Below, in pieces: positions 1 to 9,224 of a stretch of 64,000 bases of DNA. The translations under genes and the position numbers were made by a program. Below the pieces are notes generated by a model. The model worked only from the letters and a program-made list of their open reading frames with translations, had not been told where the DNA came from and did no database searches. The stretch spans positions 310,001 to 374,000 of the forward strand of contig JAGYKJ010000005.1 of assembly GCA_018401755.1 (NCBI GenBank). Reading direction: 5' to 3'. This stretch comes from Litorivicinus sp. GTDB taxonomy: Bacteria > Pseudomonadota > Gammaproteobacteria > Pseudomonadales > Litorivicinaceae. Position 1 is the first letter of the stretch. Each line of letters starts with the position of its first letter.

Positions 1-137
1 ATGACCAAAGGCCGACCAATGCGGCGACTGATCTCATCTGCATTTCGAGCCAAGACGGTCAGGGTGCCCTGTGCGACCGTTCCGAGCCCAACAAGTCCGA
101 CGCGAATCGGGTCCAATGTGTCGTCCTTATGCATCAT
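1..137 (-). CDS. hom: Homoserine dehydrogenase, N-terminal fragment
   Basis: Partial gene running off the left edge; only about the first 45 codons are visible. The reading from the ATG at 137 is [10 protein letters not shown] followed by [15 protein letters not shown] and [13 protein letters not shown], which is the NAD(P)-binding start of homoserine dehydrogenase (aspartate semialdehyde to homoserine, threonine/methionine synthesis). The dinucleotide motif reads GxGxxA rather than the common GxGxxG. A second in-frame ATG lies at 134. The start lies inside the last codons of the upstream aminotransferase gene, so the two overlap by about 11 bases and are probably translationally coupled. Family assignment rests on this short stretch plus gene order (hom next to dsbC/xerD). 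Confidence 0.85.
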   Translation of the reverse strand, partial: MMHKDDTLDPIRVGLVGLGTVAQGTLTVLARNADEISRRIGRPLV

Positions 138-1329
138 GGACAGTCGCCCCGGCATCCACACGAAACATCTTTTTGATGTTCCGAAGTGCTTGGCGTGTTC
201 GGTGTTCATTTTCAATCAGAGCAATACGCACGTACTGATCGCCATACTCCCCAAACCCAACACCTGGACTCACCGCAACCTTCGCATCGGTCATGAGTTT
301 TTTCGCAAAATCCAGCGAGCCCAAGTGCGCGTATTGTTCCGGAATTTTTGCCCAGACAAACATGGTTGCCTTCGGCCGTTCAACCGCCCAACCCAGAGCA
401 TTGAGGCCGTCACATAACACGTCGCGACGTGACTGATACATATCGCGTATGTCGGAGACGCATGATTGATCGCCCTCAAGGGCTGAAATCGCGGCCACTT
501 GAATAGGGGTAAAGGTCCCATAGTCCAAATAGGATTTAATTCGTGCAAGCGCACCGATCAAGGTGGCATTGCCGGCGGCAAAGCCAACGCGCCAGCCCGG
601 CATGTTGTAGCTTTTTGATAACGAGAAGAATTCGACCGCGATCTCCTTCGCGCCAGGAACTTGCAAAATGCTGGGGGCGACATAGCCGTCAAACACAATA
701 TCGGCATATGCCAGATCTTGGATAACCCAAATATCATGTTCACGGGCGACCGCGACGACGCGTTCGAAAAACTCAAGCTCCACACACATCGCAGTCGGGT
801 TCGCCGGAAAATTCAAGACCAACATCTTCGGTCGTGGCCACGAGTTCACAATCGCGCGCTCGAGTTCTGCAAAGAAGTCCCCACCGGGCACCAAAGGCAC
901 ATGCCGAATATCGGCCCCAGCAATCACGAATCCATAGGGATGAATGGGATAACTTGGATTTGGGACCAACACGGCGTCACCCGGGCCGAGTGTTGCCATG
1001 GCTAAATGCGCCAATCCTTCCTTCGACCCAATGGTCGCAATCACTTCATTCTCAGGATTGAGATCCACGTCGTAACGCGTTTTGTACCAGTTGGCCATGG
1101 CACGCCGAAGGCGTGGAATCCCTTTTGACTGCGAATAGCGATGGGTATCCTCACGCTCCGCAGTTTCAATCAGCTTTTTAACAATATGAGGAGGCGTTGG
1201 CTGATCAGGATTTCCCATTGAAAAATCAATAACATCCTCTCCGGCCGCTCGCGCTTTCTGTCGCATCTCGCCAATGACATTAAAGACATAGGGTGGCAAA
1301 CGCTCAATGCGGGAGAACTTTGTGTGCAC
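127..1329 (-). CDS. alaC: AlaC-type alanine aminotransferase (class I/II PLP-dependent)
   Basis: 400-residue fold-type I aminotransferase. It starts at a GTG ([17 protein letters not shown]), preceded by a GAGGGG ribosome-binding site; the [12 protein letters not shown] start is typical of the AlaC/YfdZ subgroup, which makes alanine from pyruvate and glutamate. The PLP lysine is in [15 protein letters not shown] near residue 237, and the [10 protein letters not shown] and NFPANPTA segments are the usual substrate and cofactor contacts. It sits between dsbC and hom. Its overlap with hom and shared direction suggest one operon with threonine/methionine synthesis. An LL-diaminopimelate aminotransferase activity is a less likely alternative because related folds share these motifs. 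Confidence 0.88.
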   Translation of the reverse strand: MHTKFSRIERLPPYVFNVIGEMRQKARAAGEDVIDFSMGNPDQPTPPHIVKKLIETAEREDTHRYSQSKGIPRLRRAMANWYKTRYDVDLNPENEVIATIGSKEGLAHLAMATLGPGDAVLVPNPSYPIHPYGFVIAGADIRHVPLVPGGDFFAELERAIVNSWPRPKMLVLNFPANPTAMCVELEFFERVVAVAREHDIWVIQDLAYADIVFDGYVAPSILQVPGAKEIAVEFFSLSKSYNMPGWRVGFAAGNATLIGALARIKSYLDYGTFTPIQVAAISALEGDQSCVSDIRDMYQSRRDVLCDGLNALGWAVERPKATMFVWAKIPEQYAHLGSLDFAKKLMTDAKVAVSPGVGFGEYGDQYVRIALIENEHRTRQALRNIKKMFRVDAGATVHDA

Positions 1330-1369
1330 GATAGGCCCCTCGACCAGGTTGAAAGGCGAAATTCTAGCA

Positions 1370-2083
1370 TCAGGAGCCGGATTGATTCAGCCGGTTTATC
1401 AGTTCATCTGCTGGAAGGTAGCCAGGAACCAACTGACCATTTGGAAAGATCAATGTCGGAGTCCCACTAATCCCTAAACGTTGACCAAGTTCAAACTGTG
1501 CTTTCACCGTGTTTGCACAGGTCGCTTTGGGGGGGATCGCACCCGCCTTCGCGTCCGTCATCAGTGTCTGTGGATCCTGCCCACAGACCACAGAGACGTA
1601 TTTTTCAAAGGATGGGGTATTCGGGCCTGAGCGCGGAAATGCGACATATCGAACTTGAATGCCGGCATCCAGTAAATCATTGATTTCCTCATGTAGTTTC
1701 CGGCAAAACCCACAATCAATGTCGGTGAACACCGTCAACTGATGCGTCACCGGCCCACTGGGCGAAAAAACCACCAGTTCCGAATCATTCAGTTCTGAGA
1801 GCAGTCCCATGCGATCGAGGCGCCGTCCGATATCAGTCAGATTGAGCACTCCACCAGAGGCAATCTGATACAAATCCCCTGCGACAAAGTGGCTGCCTGA
1901 GGCGGTCGCATACAATCGCTCACCCGTTGTCAGTGCGACCTCGAACAAGGGGGTCTCAGCGACAGGCGTGATCGAGACGATCTCAATTTGCGGATTAATC
2001 CCAAGAATCGCTCCCCGAATCACAGCGTCGTCCGCCTTGGCCACGAAGGAACAGAATAAGGCAACACTCATTAACCAACGCAT
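1370..2083 (-). CDS. dsbC: Thiol:disulfide interchange protein DsbC
   Basis: 237-residue periplasmic disulfide isomerase. The N-terminus [17 protein letters not shown] is a cleavable signal peptide. An N-terminal dimerisation region follows, then a thioredoxin domain with the active site CGFC ([14 protein letters not shown]. coli has CGYC). The second conserved cysteine pair of DsbC is present (VVCGQ and KATCANTV), as is the cis-proline loop [13 protein letters not shown]. The ATG at 2083 has an AAGGAG site just upstream. Position downstream of xerD, with 22 bases between them, is the common gammaproteobacterial order. It would repair wrong disulfides in exported proteins together with DsbD, which is not in the window. 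Confidence 0.92.
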   Translation of the reverse strand: MRWLMSVALFCSFVAKADDAVIRGAILGINPQIEIVSITPVAETPLFEVALTTGERLYATASGSHFVAGDLYQIASGGVLNLTDIGRRLDRMGLLSELNDSELVVFSPSGPVTHQLTVFTDIDCGFCRKLHEEINDLLDAGIQVRYVAFPRSGPNTPSFEKYVSVVCGQDPQTLMTDAKAGAIPPKATCANTVKAQFELGQRLGISGTPTLIFPNGQLVPGYLPADELINRLNQSGS

Positions 2084-2105
2084 GAAAACTCCTTAGACCG
2101 CATGT

Positions 2106-2999
2106 CTAGTGTCTGGGGTGATGTTGAGCATGAAGCGACTTTAAACGCTCCTTTGCCACGTGTGTGTAGATTTGCGTCGTTGACAGATCAGCATGACCCA
2201 ATAATAGCTGGACCACACGCAGATCCGCACCATGATTGACCAAATGTGTGGCAAAGGCATGACGCAGTGTATGTGGCGACAAATCCACACTGATGTCTGC
2301 CGACCGCGCATACAATTTGATCCGGTGCCAAAACGTCTGTCGGGTCATTGCCCTGCCATCTCGCCCAGGAAACATGACCTGCCCCAAGGGATCAGCAAAC
2401 TCAAGGCGTACCGTCTTTAAATACTGTGACAGCCACTGCTGGGCAGACTCCCCCATGGGAACCAACCGCTCCTTGTCGCCTTTTCCCACAACCCGGATCG
2501 CACCCACCTCGAGACTGACCTGGGCGCGTTCAAGGGTGCACAATTCGGTGACACGAAGTCCTGTGGCGTAGAGTAATTCAAGCATTGCTCGATCCCGACA
2601 GCCGATCGCAGTGTCCGTATTTGGGGCTTGTAGCAGTCGCTCTACATCCGACTCGCTAAGGATTTTTGGCAATGCGCGCACGGCTCCAGGTCGACGCAGT
2701 CGTTGCAAGGGATCATCCGCTCGGCCATGACATCGGACAACCCACTGAAAGTATCCCTTTAGCGCCGACAATGCACGTTGCGCGGTCGTTGCCTTCCGTC
2801 CTTTCGCAAATAAGTCAGCCAGGTAGGTATTTAAATCCTCAGTCGACAGATGGGTCAAGTCAACGCCACGCGCCGTCGCCCAGGCCAGAGCAGCTTCGAG
2901 ATCGCGACGATAGGCGGCCAGAGTCAGTTCCGACAAACCGCGTTCGAGATAGACGGTATCCAGATAACGATCAATACTCAGTCGAGCGCCCATAGCCAT
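2106..2999 (-). CDS. xerD: Site-specific tyrosine recombinase XerD
   Basis: 297-residue tyrosine recombinase. The N-terminal SAM-like core-binding domain starts at IDRYLDTVYLERGLSELTL. The catalytic domain carries the expected residues: Arg in YATGLRVTELCTL, Lys in VVGKGDKERLVP, His-x-x-Arg in SPHTLRHAFATHLV, His in LLGHADLSTTQIYTHV, and the nucleophilic Tyr in that same motif. XerD acts with XerC at dif to resolve chromosome dimers, under FtsK control. I prefer XerD over XerC because of its position next to dsbC. The first ATG (2999) and a second ATG two codons later (2993) are both possible starts; an AGGTGCAGGA sequence lies upstream. Confidence 0.93.
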   Translation of the reverse strand: MAMGARLSIDRYLDTVYLERGLSELTLAAYRRDLEAALAWATARGVDLTHLSTEDLNTYLADLFAKGRKATTAQRALSALKGYFQWVVRCHGRADDPLQRLRRPGAVRALPKILSESDVERLLQAPNTDTAIGCRDRAMLELLYATGLRVTELCTLERAQVSLEVGAIRVVGKGDKERLVPMGESAQQWLSQYLKTVRLEFADPLGQVMFPGRDGRAMTRQTFWHRIKLYARSADISVDLSPHTLRHAFATHLVNHGADLRVVQLLLGHADLSTTQIYTHVAKERLKSLHAQHHPRH

Positions 3000-3027
3000 G
3001 GATTATGATGTCCTGCACCTTGATCGT

Positions 3028-3714
3028 CTATCCAGCAAGACGATGCAAGGCATCAATCTCTTTGATAAACACACGATTTCGTTCACTCTGAACCCAGCCA
3101 ACCAGCGCCCACTGCTTTAATTGTCGGCTCACGACTTCCCGCGTTGAACCAATTTCCCCAGCCAACTGCAGATGCGTCTTATACACCCAGCCATCCCGAC
3201 CCATGTGCAATAGCATGGTTTCAGCCAAACGCTCGGGGATCGACCGAAAACAGAGACTATAGATCTCACCGACAAAGCTCAAACAGCGCTCCGCTAATGA
3301 ACCTGCCACCAAGCGCTGCAAGGCAGGTTCTGCCGCGTAGAGTGCCTGAAAGCGCCCCGCGTCCATCCAGGCGACGCGCACCTCGGTTTGTGCAACCGCC
3401 TCCGCGGCATAATCCCGACTATTCAGCAAATTTGTTAAGGTGTGCACGCAGAGTTGGCCTGGCGAGACGCGGTAGAGCAATTTGGAGCGCGACTGGTGGA
3501 TCAATGAGACAGCCACAGTGCCATCCATCAGCATGGCAAACCGTTCGCAAGACACCCCGGGGCGAAACAAAAGATCGCCCTGTGCCATACGTTCGACGCG
3601 CATTGTTTGAACAATCTTTGCTAGCCGCACCTGATCGTCTTGATCGAGGCGGGTGAATAAGACGGAGAGTGCCCGGGCAGCGTCAGGATCAACCAGCGCA
3701 CTCTCTTGTTTCAT
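3028..3714 (-). CDS. Crp/Fnr-family transcriptional regulator
   Basis: 228 residues. Residues about 20-135 form a cyclic-nucleotide-binding-type beta barrel (GDLLFRPGVSCERFAMLMDGTVAVS). A dimerisation helix follows, then a C-terminal Crp-type winged helix whose recognition helix is GSTREVVSRQLKQW near residue 195. Cysteines are scattered (SCERF, QLCVH, ERCLSF, SLCFRS) but I cannot assign an FNR-type iron-sulfur ligand set, and the cAMP-contact arginine/glutamate pattern of CRP is not evident. The effector is unknown. The ATG immediately follows the rplS stop codon with no spacer, so it is probably co-transcribed with the rpsP-rimM-trmD-rplS operon. The position between rplS and xerD is unusual. 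Confidence 0.8.
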   Translation of the reverse strand: MKQESALVDPDAARALSVLFTRLDQDDQVRLAKIVQTMRVERMAQGDLLFRPGVSCERFAMLMDGTVAVSLIHQSRSKLLYRVSPGQLCVHTLTNLLNSRDYAAEAVAQTEVRVAWMDAGRFQALYAAEPALQRLVAGSLAERCLSFVGEIYSLCFRSIPERLAETMLLHMGRDGWVYKTHLQLAGEIGSTREVVSRQLKQWALVGWVQSERNRVFIKEIDALHRLAG

Positions 3715-4068
3715 TTACTTGGTATCAAGTTTCTCTTTGATCCGTGCTGCCTTACCAGACAGATCACGCAAGTGATACAACTTCGCTTTGCGCACATCAC
3801 CACGACGTTTGACCGAAATAGAATCAATCAGCGGAGAGTGCAGTTGAAAGGTCCGCTCAACGCCAACGCCATGGGAGATTTTACGGACGGTAAAGGCAGA
3901 GTCGAGACCGCGATTTCGCTTTGCGATGACCACGCCTTCAAAGGCCTGCAAGCGCTCACGGGTTCCTTCCTTGACCTTCACCTGAATTACCACGGTATCA
4001 CCGGGAGCAAAGGGCGGCACATCGGTCTTCATCTGTGCTTGGTTAATCGCTTCAATAATTGGATTCAT
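3715..4068 (-). CDS. rplS: 50S ribosomal protein L19
   Basis: 117 residues, bacterial L19 (bL19), located at the 30S-50S interface. The protein begins [20 protein letters not shown] and contains the family core [29 protein letters not shown] and [21 protein letters not shown]. The ATG at 4068 was chosen because it gives the family length and lies two bases after the trmD stop; the longer open frame upstream overlaps trmD and matches nothing. Last gene of the rpsP-rimM-trmD-rplS set. Confidence 0.96.
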   Translation of the reverse strand: MNPIIEAINQAQMKTDVPPFAPGDTVVIQVKVKEGTRERLQAFEGVVIAKRNRGLDSAFTVRKISHGVGVERTFQLHSPLIDSISVKRRGDVRKAKLYHLRDLSGKAARIKEKLDTK

Positions 4069-4070
4069 GC

Positions 4071-4808
4071 TCACGGCTGAAACTCCTTCATGTATTCGTT
4101 CAGCAACCGTTGATCCTCTTCCGACAACGTCTGCCCCGCCAATAATTCCGGACGTCTCTGAAACGTCCGACCCAAAGATTGCTGCCGACGCCACCGTTCA
4201 ATCCGAGCGTGGTGTCCACTGAGTAGCACCTCAGGAACTCGCAATCCATCGATTTCTTCGGGCCTCGTGTAGTGCGGGCAATCGAATCGCCCTTGGCTAA
4301 ACGAGTCCTGCTCTGCACTCTCCTTGTGCCCAAGCACCCCGGGAATCAACCGCGAAACGGCGTCACACACCACAATCGCAGCCGGCTCTCCCCCGGATAA
4401 CACATAATCGCCGACCGAAATTTCTCGATCGACATCGAGCGCGATGACGCGCTCATCAATGCCTTCATAACGGCCCGCAATGAGGATCAAGGATCCACTC
4501 ATTGCAAGCTCCGCACAGACATCTTGGGTCAAGGTCTGCCCCTGCGGACTTAAGTACACCACGTGCGCCTCAGGCAAGCATGCCCGTGCTGCTGCAATCG
4601 CAGCGCGCAATGTCTCGACACGCATTAGCATGCCAGGACCTCCGCCGTAGGGTCGATCATCCACGGTTCGGTGGATATCTGTAGCGTAATCACGCGGGTT
4701 AAACACATCGAGGCCGATCAGGCCCGTCTCTAACGCACGTCCGACGACACCAACCGATAATGCCTGTTGCACCATCTCTGGAAACAACGACACCACTCCC
4801 CACCGCAT
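4071..4808 (-). CDS. trmD: tRNA (guanine37-N1)-methyltransferase
   Basis: 245-residue SPOUT-class methyltransferase that makes m1G37 in tRNAs read at CNN codons and so prevents +1 frameshifting. It begins [15 protein letters not shown]. The deep trefoil-knot SAM site is visible in [23 protein letters not shown] and [14 protein letters not shown]. The catalytic Asp lies in the C-terminal linker region ([18 protein letters not shown]). The ATG at 4808 overlaps the rimM stop as TGATG, so translation is coupled. Confidence 0.96.
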   Translation of the reverse strand: MRWGVVSLFPEMVQQALSVGVVGRALETGLIGLDVFNPRDYATDIHRTVDDRPYGGGPGMLMRVETLRAAIAAARACLPEAHVVYLSPQGQTLTQDVCAELAMSGSLILIAGRYEGIDERVIALDVDREISVGDYVLSGGEPAAIVVCDAVSRLIPGVLGHKESAEQDSFSQGRFDCPHYTRPEEIDGLRVPEVLLSGHHARIERWRRQQSLGRTFQRRPELLAGQTLSEEDQRLLNEYMKEFQP

Positions 4809-5350
4809 CAAAACTCCGGATCCCATTCCACGGTGATCCGACGCGTTGACATCTCTACGTTCGGCACATAATCCCGATGGAATGGCACCAATCGTTCGCG
4901 GCGATCAATACTCTCGAGATCACCCACAATCACCAGCACATCATTTGCACCAGTTGCCATCACCATCGTCACCACACCCAAGTCCACACCTGAGGTGGTC
5001 ACACAGCGGCATCCTTCCAGATCCCGCCAATAAAATTCATCGGTTGCCAAGGTCGGCAAACGCGCAGCCTCAGTGTAGATGAGGCAATGCGTTAGCCCTT
5101 CCACGGCAGTGCGATCAGACGCGATATCCAACCGCACAACATATCCTTTTTCGCGGCGTTTCCACTCAAGCGGAACTGCCACGAGGTCATTCACTGTTGG
5201 ACGAGAGGTTGATCGATCAGCCTCTCGTGCCAAGATCCAAGGAATCCAGTCAAACACTGTATCCGGATCATCCGTAAAGGTCTCGACCCAAGTCCACCCC
5301 TGGATGCCATAAGGCGAACGGATCCGCCCGATGACGATACGGTCAAGCAT
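4808..5350 (-). CDS. rimM: Ribosome maturation factor RimM
   Basis: 180 residues. The N-terminal RimM domain begins [19 protein letters not shown]; the C-terminal half ([21 protein letters not shown] onward) is a PRC-barrel. RimM binds S19 and helps mature the 3-prime domain of the 30S subunit. The ATG at 5350 overlaps the rpsP stop in a TGATG junction. A TTG one codon upstream is possible but less likely. Its place between rpsP and trmD is the classical operon order. Confidence 0.95.
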   Translation of the reverse strand: MLDRIVIGRIRSPYGIQGWTWVETFTDDPDTVFDWIPWILAREADRSTSRPTVNDLVAVPLEWKRREKGYVVRLDIASDRTAVEGLTHCLIYTEAARLPTLATDEFYWRDLEGCRCVTTSGVDLGVVTMVMATGANDVLVIVGDLESIDRRERLVPFHRDYVPNVEMSTRRITVEWDPEF

Positions 5351-5598
5351 CAAGCGACCTTGCGGGCATCCTTTAACAACTGCTTCACGCGATCGGAGGT
5401 GGTCGCACCCAGACCAATCCAGTGATCGACACGCTCAAAATCGACGCGCAGACGTTCCGCCTGCCCGCGAGCCAACGGGTTAAAGAAGCCAATTCGCTCG
5501 ATGAAGCGACCATCACGCGCATTGCGGCTGTCTGTCACCGTGAAGTGGTAAAACGGACGCTTTTTAGAGCCGCCACGTGAAAGACGAATCGTTACCAT
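5350..5598 (-). CDS. rpsP: 30S ribosomal protein S16
   Basis: 82 residues, bS16. It begins [21 protein letters not shown] and continues [21 protein letters not shown], the family signature. The ATG at 5598 has an AAGGA site about 10 bases upstream. First gene of the rpsP-rimM-trmD-rplS operon; a promoter candidate lies 28-56 bases upstream (5626-5654). Confidence 0.96.
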   Translation of the reverse strand: MVTIRLSRGGSKKRPFYHFTVTDSRNARDGRFIERIGFFNPLARGQAERLRVDFERVDHWIGLGATTSDRVKQLLKDARKVA

Positions 5599-5625
5599 GT
5601 TGTTTCAATCCTTGCTGCCAAAACG

Positions 5626-5654
5626 GCTATAAATTCAAAGGCGCGCAATGATAA
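5626..5654 (-). promoter_or_regulatory. Candidate promoter of the rpsP operon
   Basis: On the minus strand, TTATCA (5654-5649) and TATAGC (5631-5626) are separated by exactly 17 bases, each matching the sigma-70 consensus at four of six positions. It lies in the 72-base gap between ffh and rpsP. A perfect inverted repeat TGAGAT-TC-ATCTCA (5655-5668) sits just upstream of the -35 box. Confidence 0.45.
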
Positions 5655-5670
5655 TGAGATTCATCTCAAA

Positions 5671-7038
5671 CTACAACCTCGGCATGCCGCCTGGCGGCAT
5701 CATTCCAGACAATCCACGCATCATGTTTTGCATACCGCCCTTCTTCCCCATTTTTTTCATCATCTTGGACATCTGCTTATGTTGCTTTAGAACTTTATTC
5801 ACTTCCTGCACATCGGTTCCAGAACCCACCGCAATGCGTTGCTTGCGAGACCCATTGATGACATCTGGCATGCGACGCTCATGCGGCGTCATTGAATTGA
5901 TGACCGCCTCCATCCGGACAAACTGCCGCTCATCCACTTGGCTTGCAATTTGATTCGACATCGCACCCATCCCAGGCATTTTTTCAAGCAGCGCTTTCAT
6001 CCCCCCCATGTTACGCATCTGCTGGATTTGGTCTTTGAAATCTTCCAAGTCAAAGCCCTTTCCTTTCAGAACTTTGGTTGCCATCTTTTGCGCTTTTGCC
6101 TGGTCGAGTTTGCGCTCGGCGTCCTCTATTAAACCGAATACGTCACCCATTCCCAGAATCCGGGACGCCAATCGGTCTGGATGAAATGCCTCTAATCCAT
6201 CCACAGTCTCGCCAACTCCCATAAACTTAATTGGAGAGCCAGTGATGGTCTTCACTGAGAGCGCGGCACCCCCACGAGCGTCGCCGTCCGCCTTGGTCAA
6301 GATCACTCCTGTCAAGGGCAACACATCCGCAAAGGCTTTGGCTGTGTTGGCTGCGTCCTGCCCGGTCATGGCATCCACGACAAACAAGGTTTCAATTGGA
6401 TTCAAACAACGGTGGAGACCTGCAATTTCGTCCATCATGGAGGCATCAACGCCAAGTCGGCCCGCAGTATCCACAATCAGCACGTCATACCCGGAGAGTT
6501 CGGCTTTTTTCTTTGCGGCTTCGGCAAGCGCGATCGGCGATTGATCAGGTGTCGATGGAAAGCAATCGACCGAAATCTGCTCTGCCAAAGTGGCCAACTG
6601 CGCCATTGCCGCCGGGCGATAGACATCGACACTCGCAAGCAATACACGTTTTTTTTGCCGATCAGTGAGCCATCGCGCCAACTTTGCCGCAGTTGTCGTT
6701 TTTCCCGCGCCTTGCAGGCCGGCCAGTAGCACAATTGCTGGTGGTCGCTGTGCGAGATTTAACGATTCACTGGGACCCCCAAGCACAGTTTGCAGCTCAT
6801 CCTGCACCACCTTTAAGAACTGCTGCCCAGGAGTTAACGAGGCACGCACCTCTCGCCCAAGTGCACGCGAACGAACCTGCGAGGTGAATTGCTTCACAAC
6901 TGGCAAGGCCACATCCGCTTCCAGTAAGGCCTTCCGCACCTCTTTCAGGGTGTCCGCAATGTTGTCTTCGGTGAGGCGCGCCTTCTTCCCCATGGATTTC
7001 AGCGCATCAGTCAACCGGGAACTCAGTGAATTAAACAT
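5671..7038 (-). CDS. ffh: Signal recognition particle protein Ffh (SRP54)
   Basis: 455-residue SRP GTPase. The N domain is followed by the G domain with P-loop GLQGAGKTTTAAKL, the DVYRPAAMAQL segment, DTAGRLGVD, and TKADGDARGGAALS. The methionine-rich M domain (MGGMKALLEKMPGMGAM, and the C-terminal KQHKQMSKMMKKMGKKGG stretch) binds 4.5S RNA and signal sequences. With FtsY it targets nascent membrane proteins to SecYEG, whose secY and secE are elsewhere in this window. It is divergent from the next gene; in the 64-base gap, TATGAT/TATCAT could serve as a -10 in either direction, but no good -35 is visible. Confidence 0.97.
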   Translation of the reverse strand: MFNSLSSRLTDALKSMGKKARLTEDNIADTLKEVRKALLEADVALPVVKQFTSQVRSRALGREVRASLTPGQQFLKVVQDELQTVLGGPSESLNLAQRPPAIVLLAGLQGAGKTTTAAKLARWLTDRQKKRVLLASVDVYRPAAMAQLATLAEQISVDCFPSTPDQSPIALAEAAKKKAELSGYDVLIVDTAGRLGVDASMMDEIAGLHRCLNPIETLFVVDAMTGQDAANTAKAFADVLPLTGVILTKADGDARGGAALSVKTITGSPIKFMGVGETVDGLEAFHPDRLASRILGMGDVFGLIEDAERKLDQAKAQKMATKVLKGKGFDLEDFKDQIQQMRNMGGMKALLEKMPGMGAMSNQIASQVDERQFVRMEAVINSMTPHERRMPDVINGSRKQRIAVGSGTDVQEVNKVLKQHKQMSKMMKKMGKKGGMQNMMRGLSGMMPPGGMPRL

Positions 7039-7102
7039 GGGATCTCTTTAGCGTCGAGGATGAAGGGTCTATGATAACGAAAACTTCCCTCGGGTTGGAA
7101 CG

Positions 7103-7891
7103 ATGATACTCACTCTGCCAGGCTTGGTTGCGACCGGTTTGCTATTTGCCTCGGGATTACAACAATTTCGTGCCTTTCAACGCGGCCTGCTGACAGACGC
7201 CAGTGCCATCTGGTTGGCGCGATTCGGCCTCTTGGCGGCGATCGCGACGGTCTGGGCAGGCTTTGCTCAAAATGGTGGCCAACCAACAACCGCGCTCATG
7301 GGCACTCTGCTTGGTACGTTGCTTACTGCCTTGGTTATTGCCACCAGTCGTCGTCAGCCGGTCAATCCGGTACTCATAGGTGTCGCTCCCATCACCGGGG
7401 TCTTCTCGCTGCTTGCTGCGCTGGCCCCAACCAGCACGATGGCATCGCTTGACACATCCACCGTCTTTCACATTGTGAGCGCGATTCTCGCCTATGGCGC
7501 AGTTGCCTATGCCGGCACGTTGGCATTGCTGGTGAGTTGGCATCACGATGCACTGAAGATGCGACCTTTGCCCGCTTTAATCGCCGCACTACCGCCGCTG
7601 GATGCGATGGATTCGCTATTTTTTCGTTCAGTGCAAGCGGCCTGGGTCCTATTAACGCTCTCACTGATTTCAGGCGCCCTCTATGTTGAGGATTTTTGGG
7701 CCCAGCAACTCGCACATAAAACCGTTCTCTCAGGCCTCGCCTGGGTCGGCATGAGTGTCACCTTGATCCAACATGTCCAACATGGTGGCATCAATCGAAC
7801 GATGCGACGAACCGCTGTGGCAGCGGCTGGATTACTTTTTATCGGGTATCTTGGATCCAAGGCGGTACTTGAATTTCTGATCGCTGCTTGA
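7103..7891 (+). CDS. Cytochrome c assembly-type inner membrane protein (CcsA/YpjD-like)
   Basis: 262 residues, almost wholly hydrophobic, with about eight predicted membrane segments. The pattern (MILTLPGLVATGLLFASGLQ, then HIVSAILAYGAVAYAGTLALL, then RSVQAAWVLLTLSLISGALY) matches the CcmC/CcsA/HemX superfamily, and the place between ffh and a CorC-like gene is where the YpjD-type member usually sits. The paired histidines expected for heme contact can be seen in HIVSAILAY and HVQHGG. The exact role is not established; some relatives affect cytochrome or membrane-protein biogenesis. The start is ATG 7103. Confidence 0.8.
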   Translation: MILTLPGLVATGLLFASGLQQFRAFQRGLLTDASAIWLARFGLLAAIATVWAGFAQNGGQPTTALMGTLLGTLLTALVIATSRRQPVNPVLIGVAPITGVFSLLAALAPTSTMASLDTSTVFHIVSAILAYGAVAYAGTLALLVSWHHDALKMRPLPALIAALPPLDAMDSLFFRSVQAAWVLLTLSLISGALYVEDFWAQQLAHKTVLSGLAWVGMSVTLIQHVQHGGINRTMRRTAVAAAGLLFIGYLGSKAVLEFLIAA

Positions 7892-7925
7892 CATTGAGAC
7901 TGGCTTTGACAGACTTCGTCCATCG

Positions 7926-9224
7926 TTGGCTTGGATATCTGCATTGAGCGAGATACCGAATGAGTGGCTGTTTGGCAGCCTCATCTTTTTAATTGCTTTG
8001 TCTGCGTTTTTTTCCAGCTCCGAAACTGGGCTGATGGCGATTAATCGTATTCGCCTCCAACACGAGGCTGAATCAGGATCTCCCCAAGCCAAACGGATCC
8101 TCGCGCTGCTGGATCGTCCCGATCGTTTGATTGGACTTATTTTAATTGGCAATAACTTTGTCAATATTCTCGCGTCTGCCATTGCCACGATACTGGCTGT
8201 TCGCCTGTTTGGTGATGCAGGTGTCGCGATCGCCACTGGGGTGCTGACCCTCGTCATCCTGATCTTTGCGGAAGTCACGCCGAAAACCTTTGCAGCCTTG
8301 CATCCTGAGCGTGTCGCGCGACCTGTCAGTTTTATACTCGGCCCACTGATGTGGTTGTTTTACCCCCTAGTCTGGATGACGAACTTACTGTCGAACGGCC
8401 TACTACGTCTGTTTGGTATTGACCCAGAAAACTCGGCACATCATCGGCTTACGAAGGAAGAGCTGAGGACATTAATGCTCCAGAGTGGTCACCGTATTCC
8501 GGCAAGACGCCACAGTATGCTGCTTTCCGTACTGGATCTTGAAAAAGTCCAAGTCGATGAAATCATGGTACCCCGAGGTGAGATTACGGGCCTCGATCTG
8601 GATGATGATCCTGAAGATTTACTGGATCAACTTCGCACCAGCCAACACACCCGCCTGCCAGTATTTCGGGGTGATATTGAACACATTGTGGGCATCCTGC
8701 ACTTACGGACTGCGCTAAAGTTGTTGGATACGGTCGATCCAACCACCCGCGAAGAGCAGCTGATCGAGCGCATCACCCTGCTGGTTGATGAGCCCTATTT
8801 CATTCCCTTAAGCACCCCACTCCATACGCAACTCTTCAATTTTCAGAAAAGCAAAGAACGGATGGCGATGGTCGTGGATGAATACGGAGAAATTCAGGGG
8901 CTACTCACCATTGATGACATTCTCGAGGAGATCGTCGGCGAGTTCACGACCGATCATATCCAAGAAACCTCACCCGATGTTCATCCACAAGACGATGGCA
9001 CCTGGATTGTCGACGGATCAGCAACCTTACGTGATCTCAATAAGACGCTCGAGTGGACTCTCTTAACAGATGGTCCACGGACCCTCAGTGGTCTCATCAT
9101 TGAGCAGTTAGAGTTCATCCCAGACCAATCTCTGTGCGTCGCGATTGGGACATATCGCATGGAAATCCTTGCCATGCAGGATAACCGTGTTCGTTCAGTG
9201 CGTGTTTGGCAAGTGGATGGCTGA
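7926..9224 (+). CDS. CorC/HlyC-family CBS-domain membrane protein (DUF21 transporter)
   Basis: 432 residues. An N-terminal DUF21 membrane domain (LIFLIALSAFFSSSETGLMAINRIRLQHEA, LIGNNFVNILASAIATI, TLVILIFAEVTPKTFAALHPE) is followed by a CBS pair (VDEIMVPRGEITGLD, RMAMVVDEYGEIQGLLT) and a C-terminal CorC_HlyC domain (WIVDGSATLRDLN). E. coli YfjD is the type relative; the family is linked to magnesium/cobalt handling. No ATG is available at the N-terminus: TTG at 7926 or TTG at 7944 must be used, or a rarer codon upstream. The last 30 bases overlap the convergent NUDIX gene. Confidence 0.85.
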   Translation: MAWISALSEIPNEWLFGSLIFLIALSAFFSSSETGLMAINRIRLQHEAESGSPQAKRILALLDRPDRLIGLILIGNNFVNILASAIATILAVRLFGDAGVAIATGVLTLVILIFAEVTPKTFAALHPERVARPVSFILGPLMWLFYPLVWMTNLLSNGLLRLFGIDPENSAHHRLTKEELRTLMLQSGHRIPARRHSMLLSVLDLEKVQVDEIMVPRGEITGLDLDDDPEDLLDQLRTSQHTRLPVFRGDIEHIVGILHLRTALKLLDTVDPTTREEQLIERITLLVDEPYFIPLSTPLHTQLFNFQKSKERMAMVVDEYGEIQGLLTIDDILEEIVGEFTTDHIQETSPDVHPQDDGTWIVDGSATLRDLNKTLEWTLLTDGPRTLSGLIIEQLEFIPDQSLCVAIGTYRMEILAMQDNRVRSVRVWQVDG

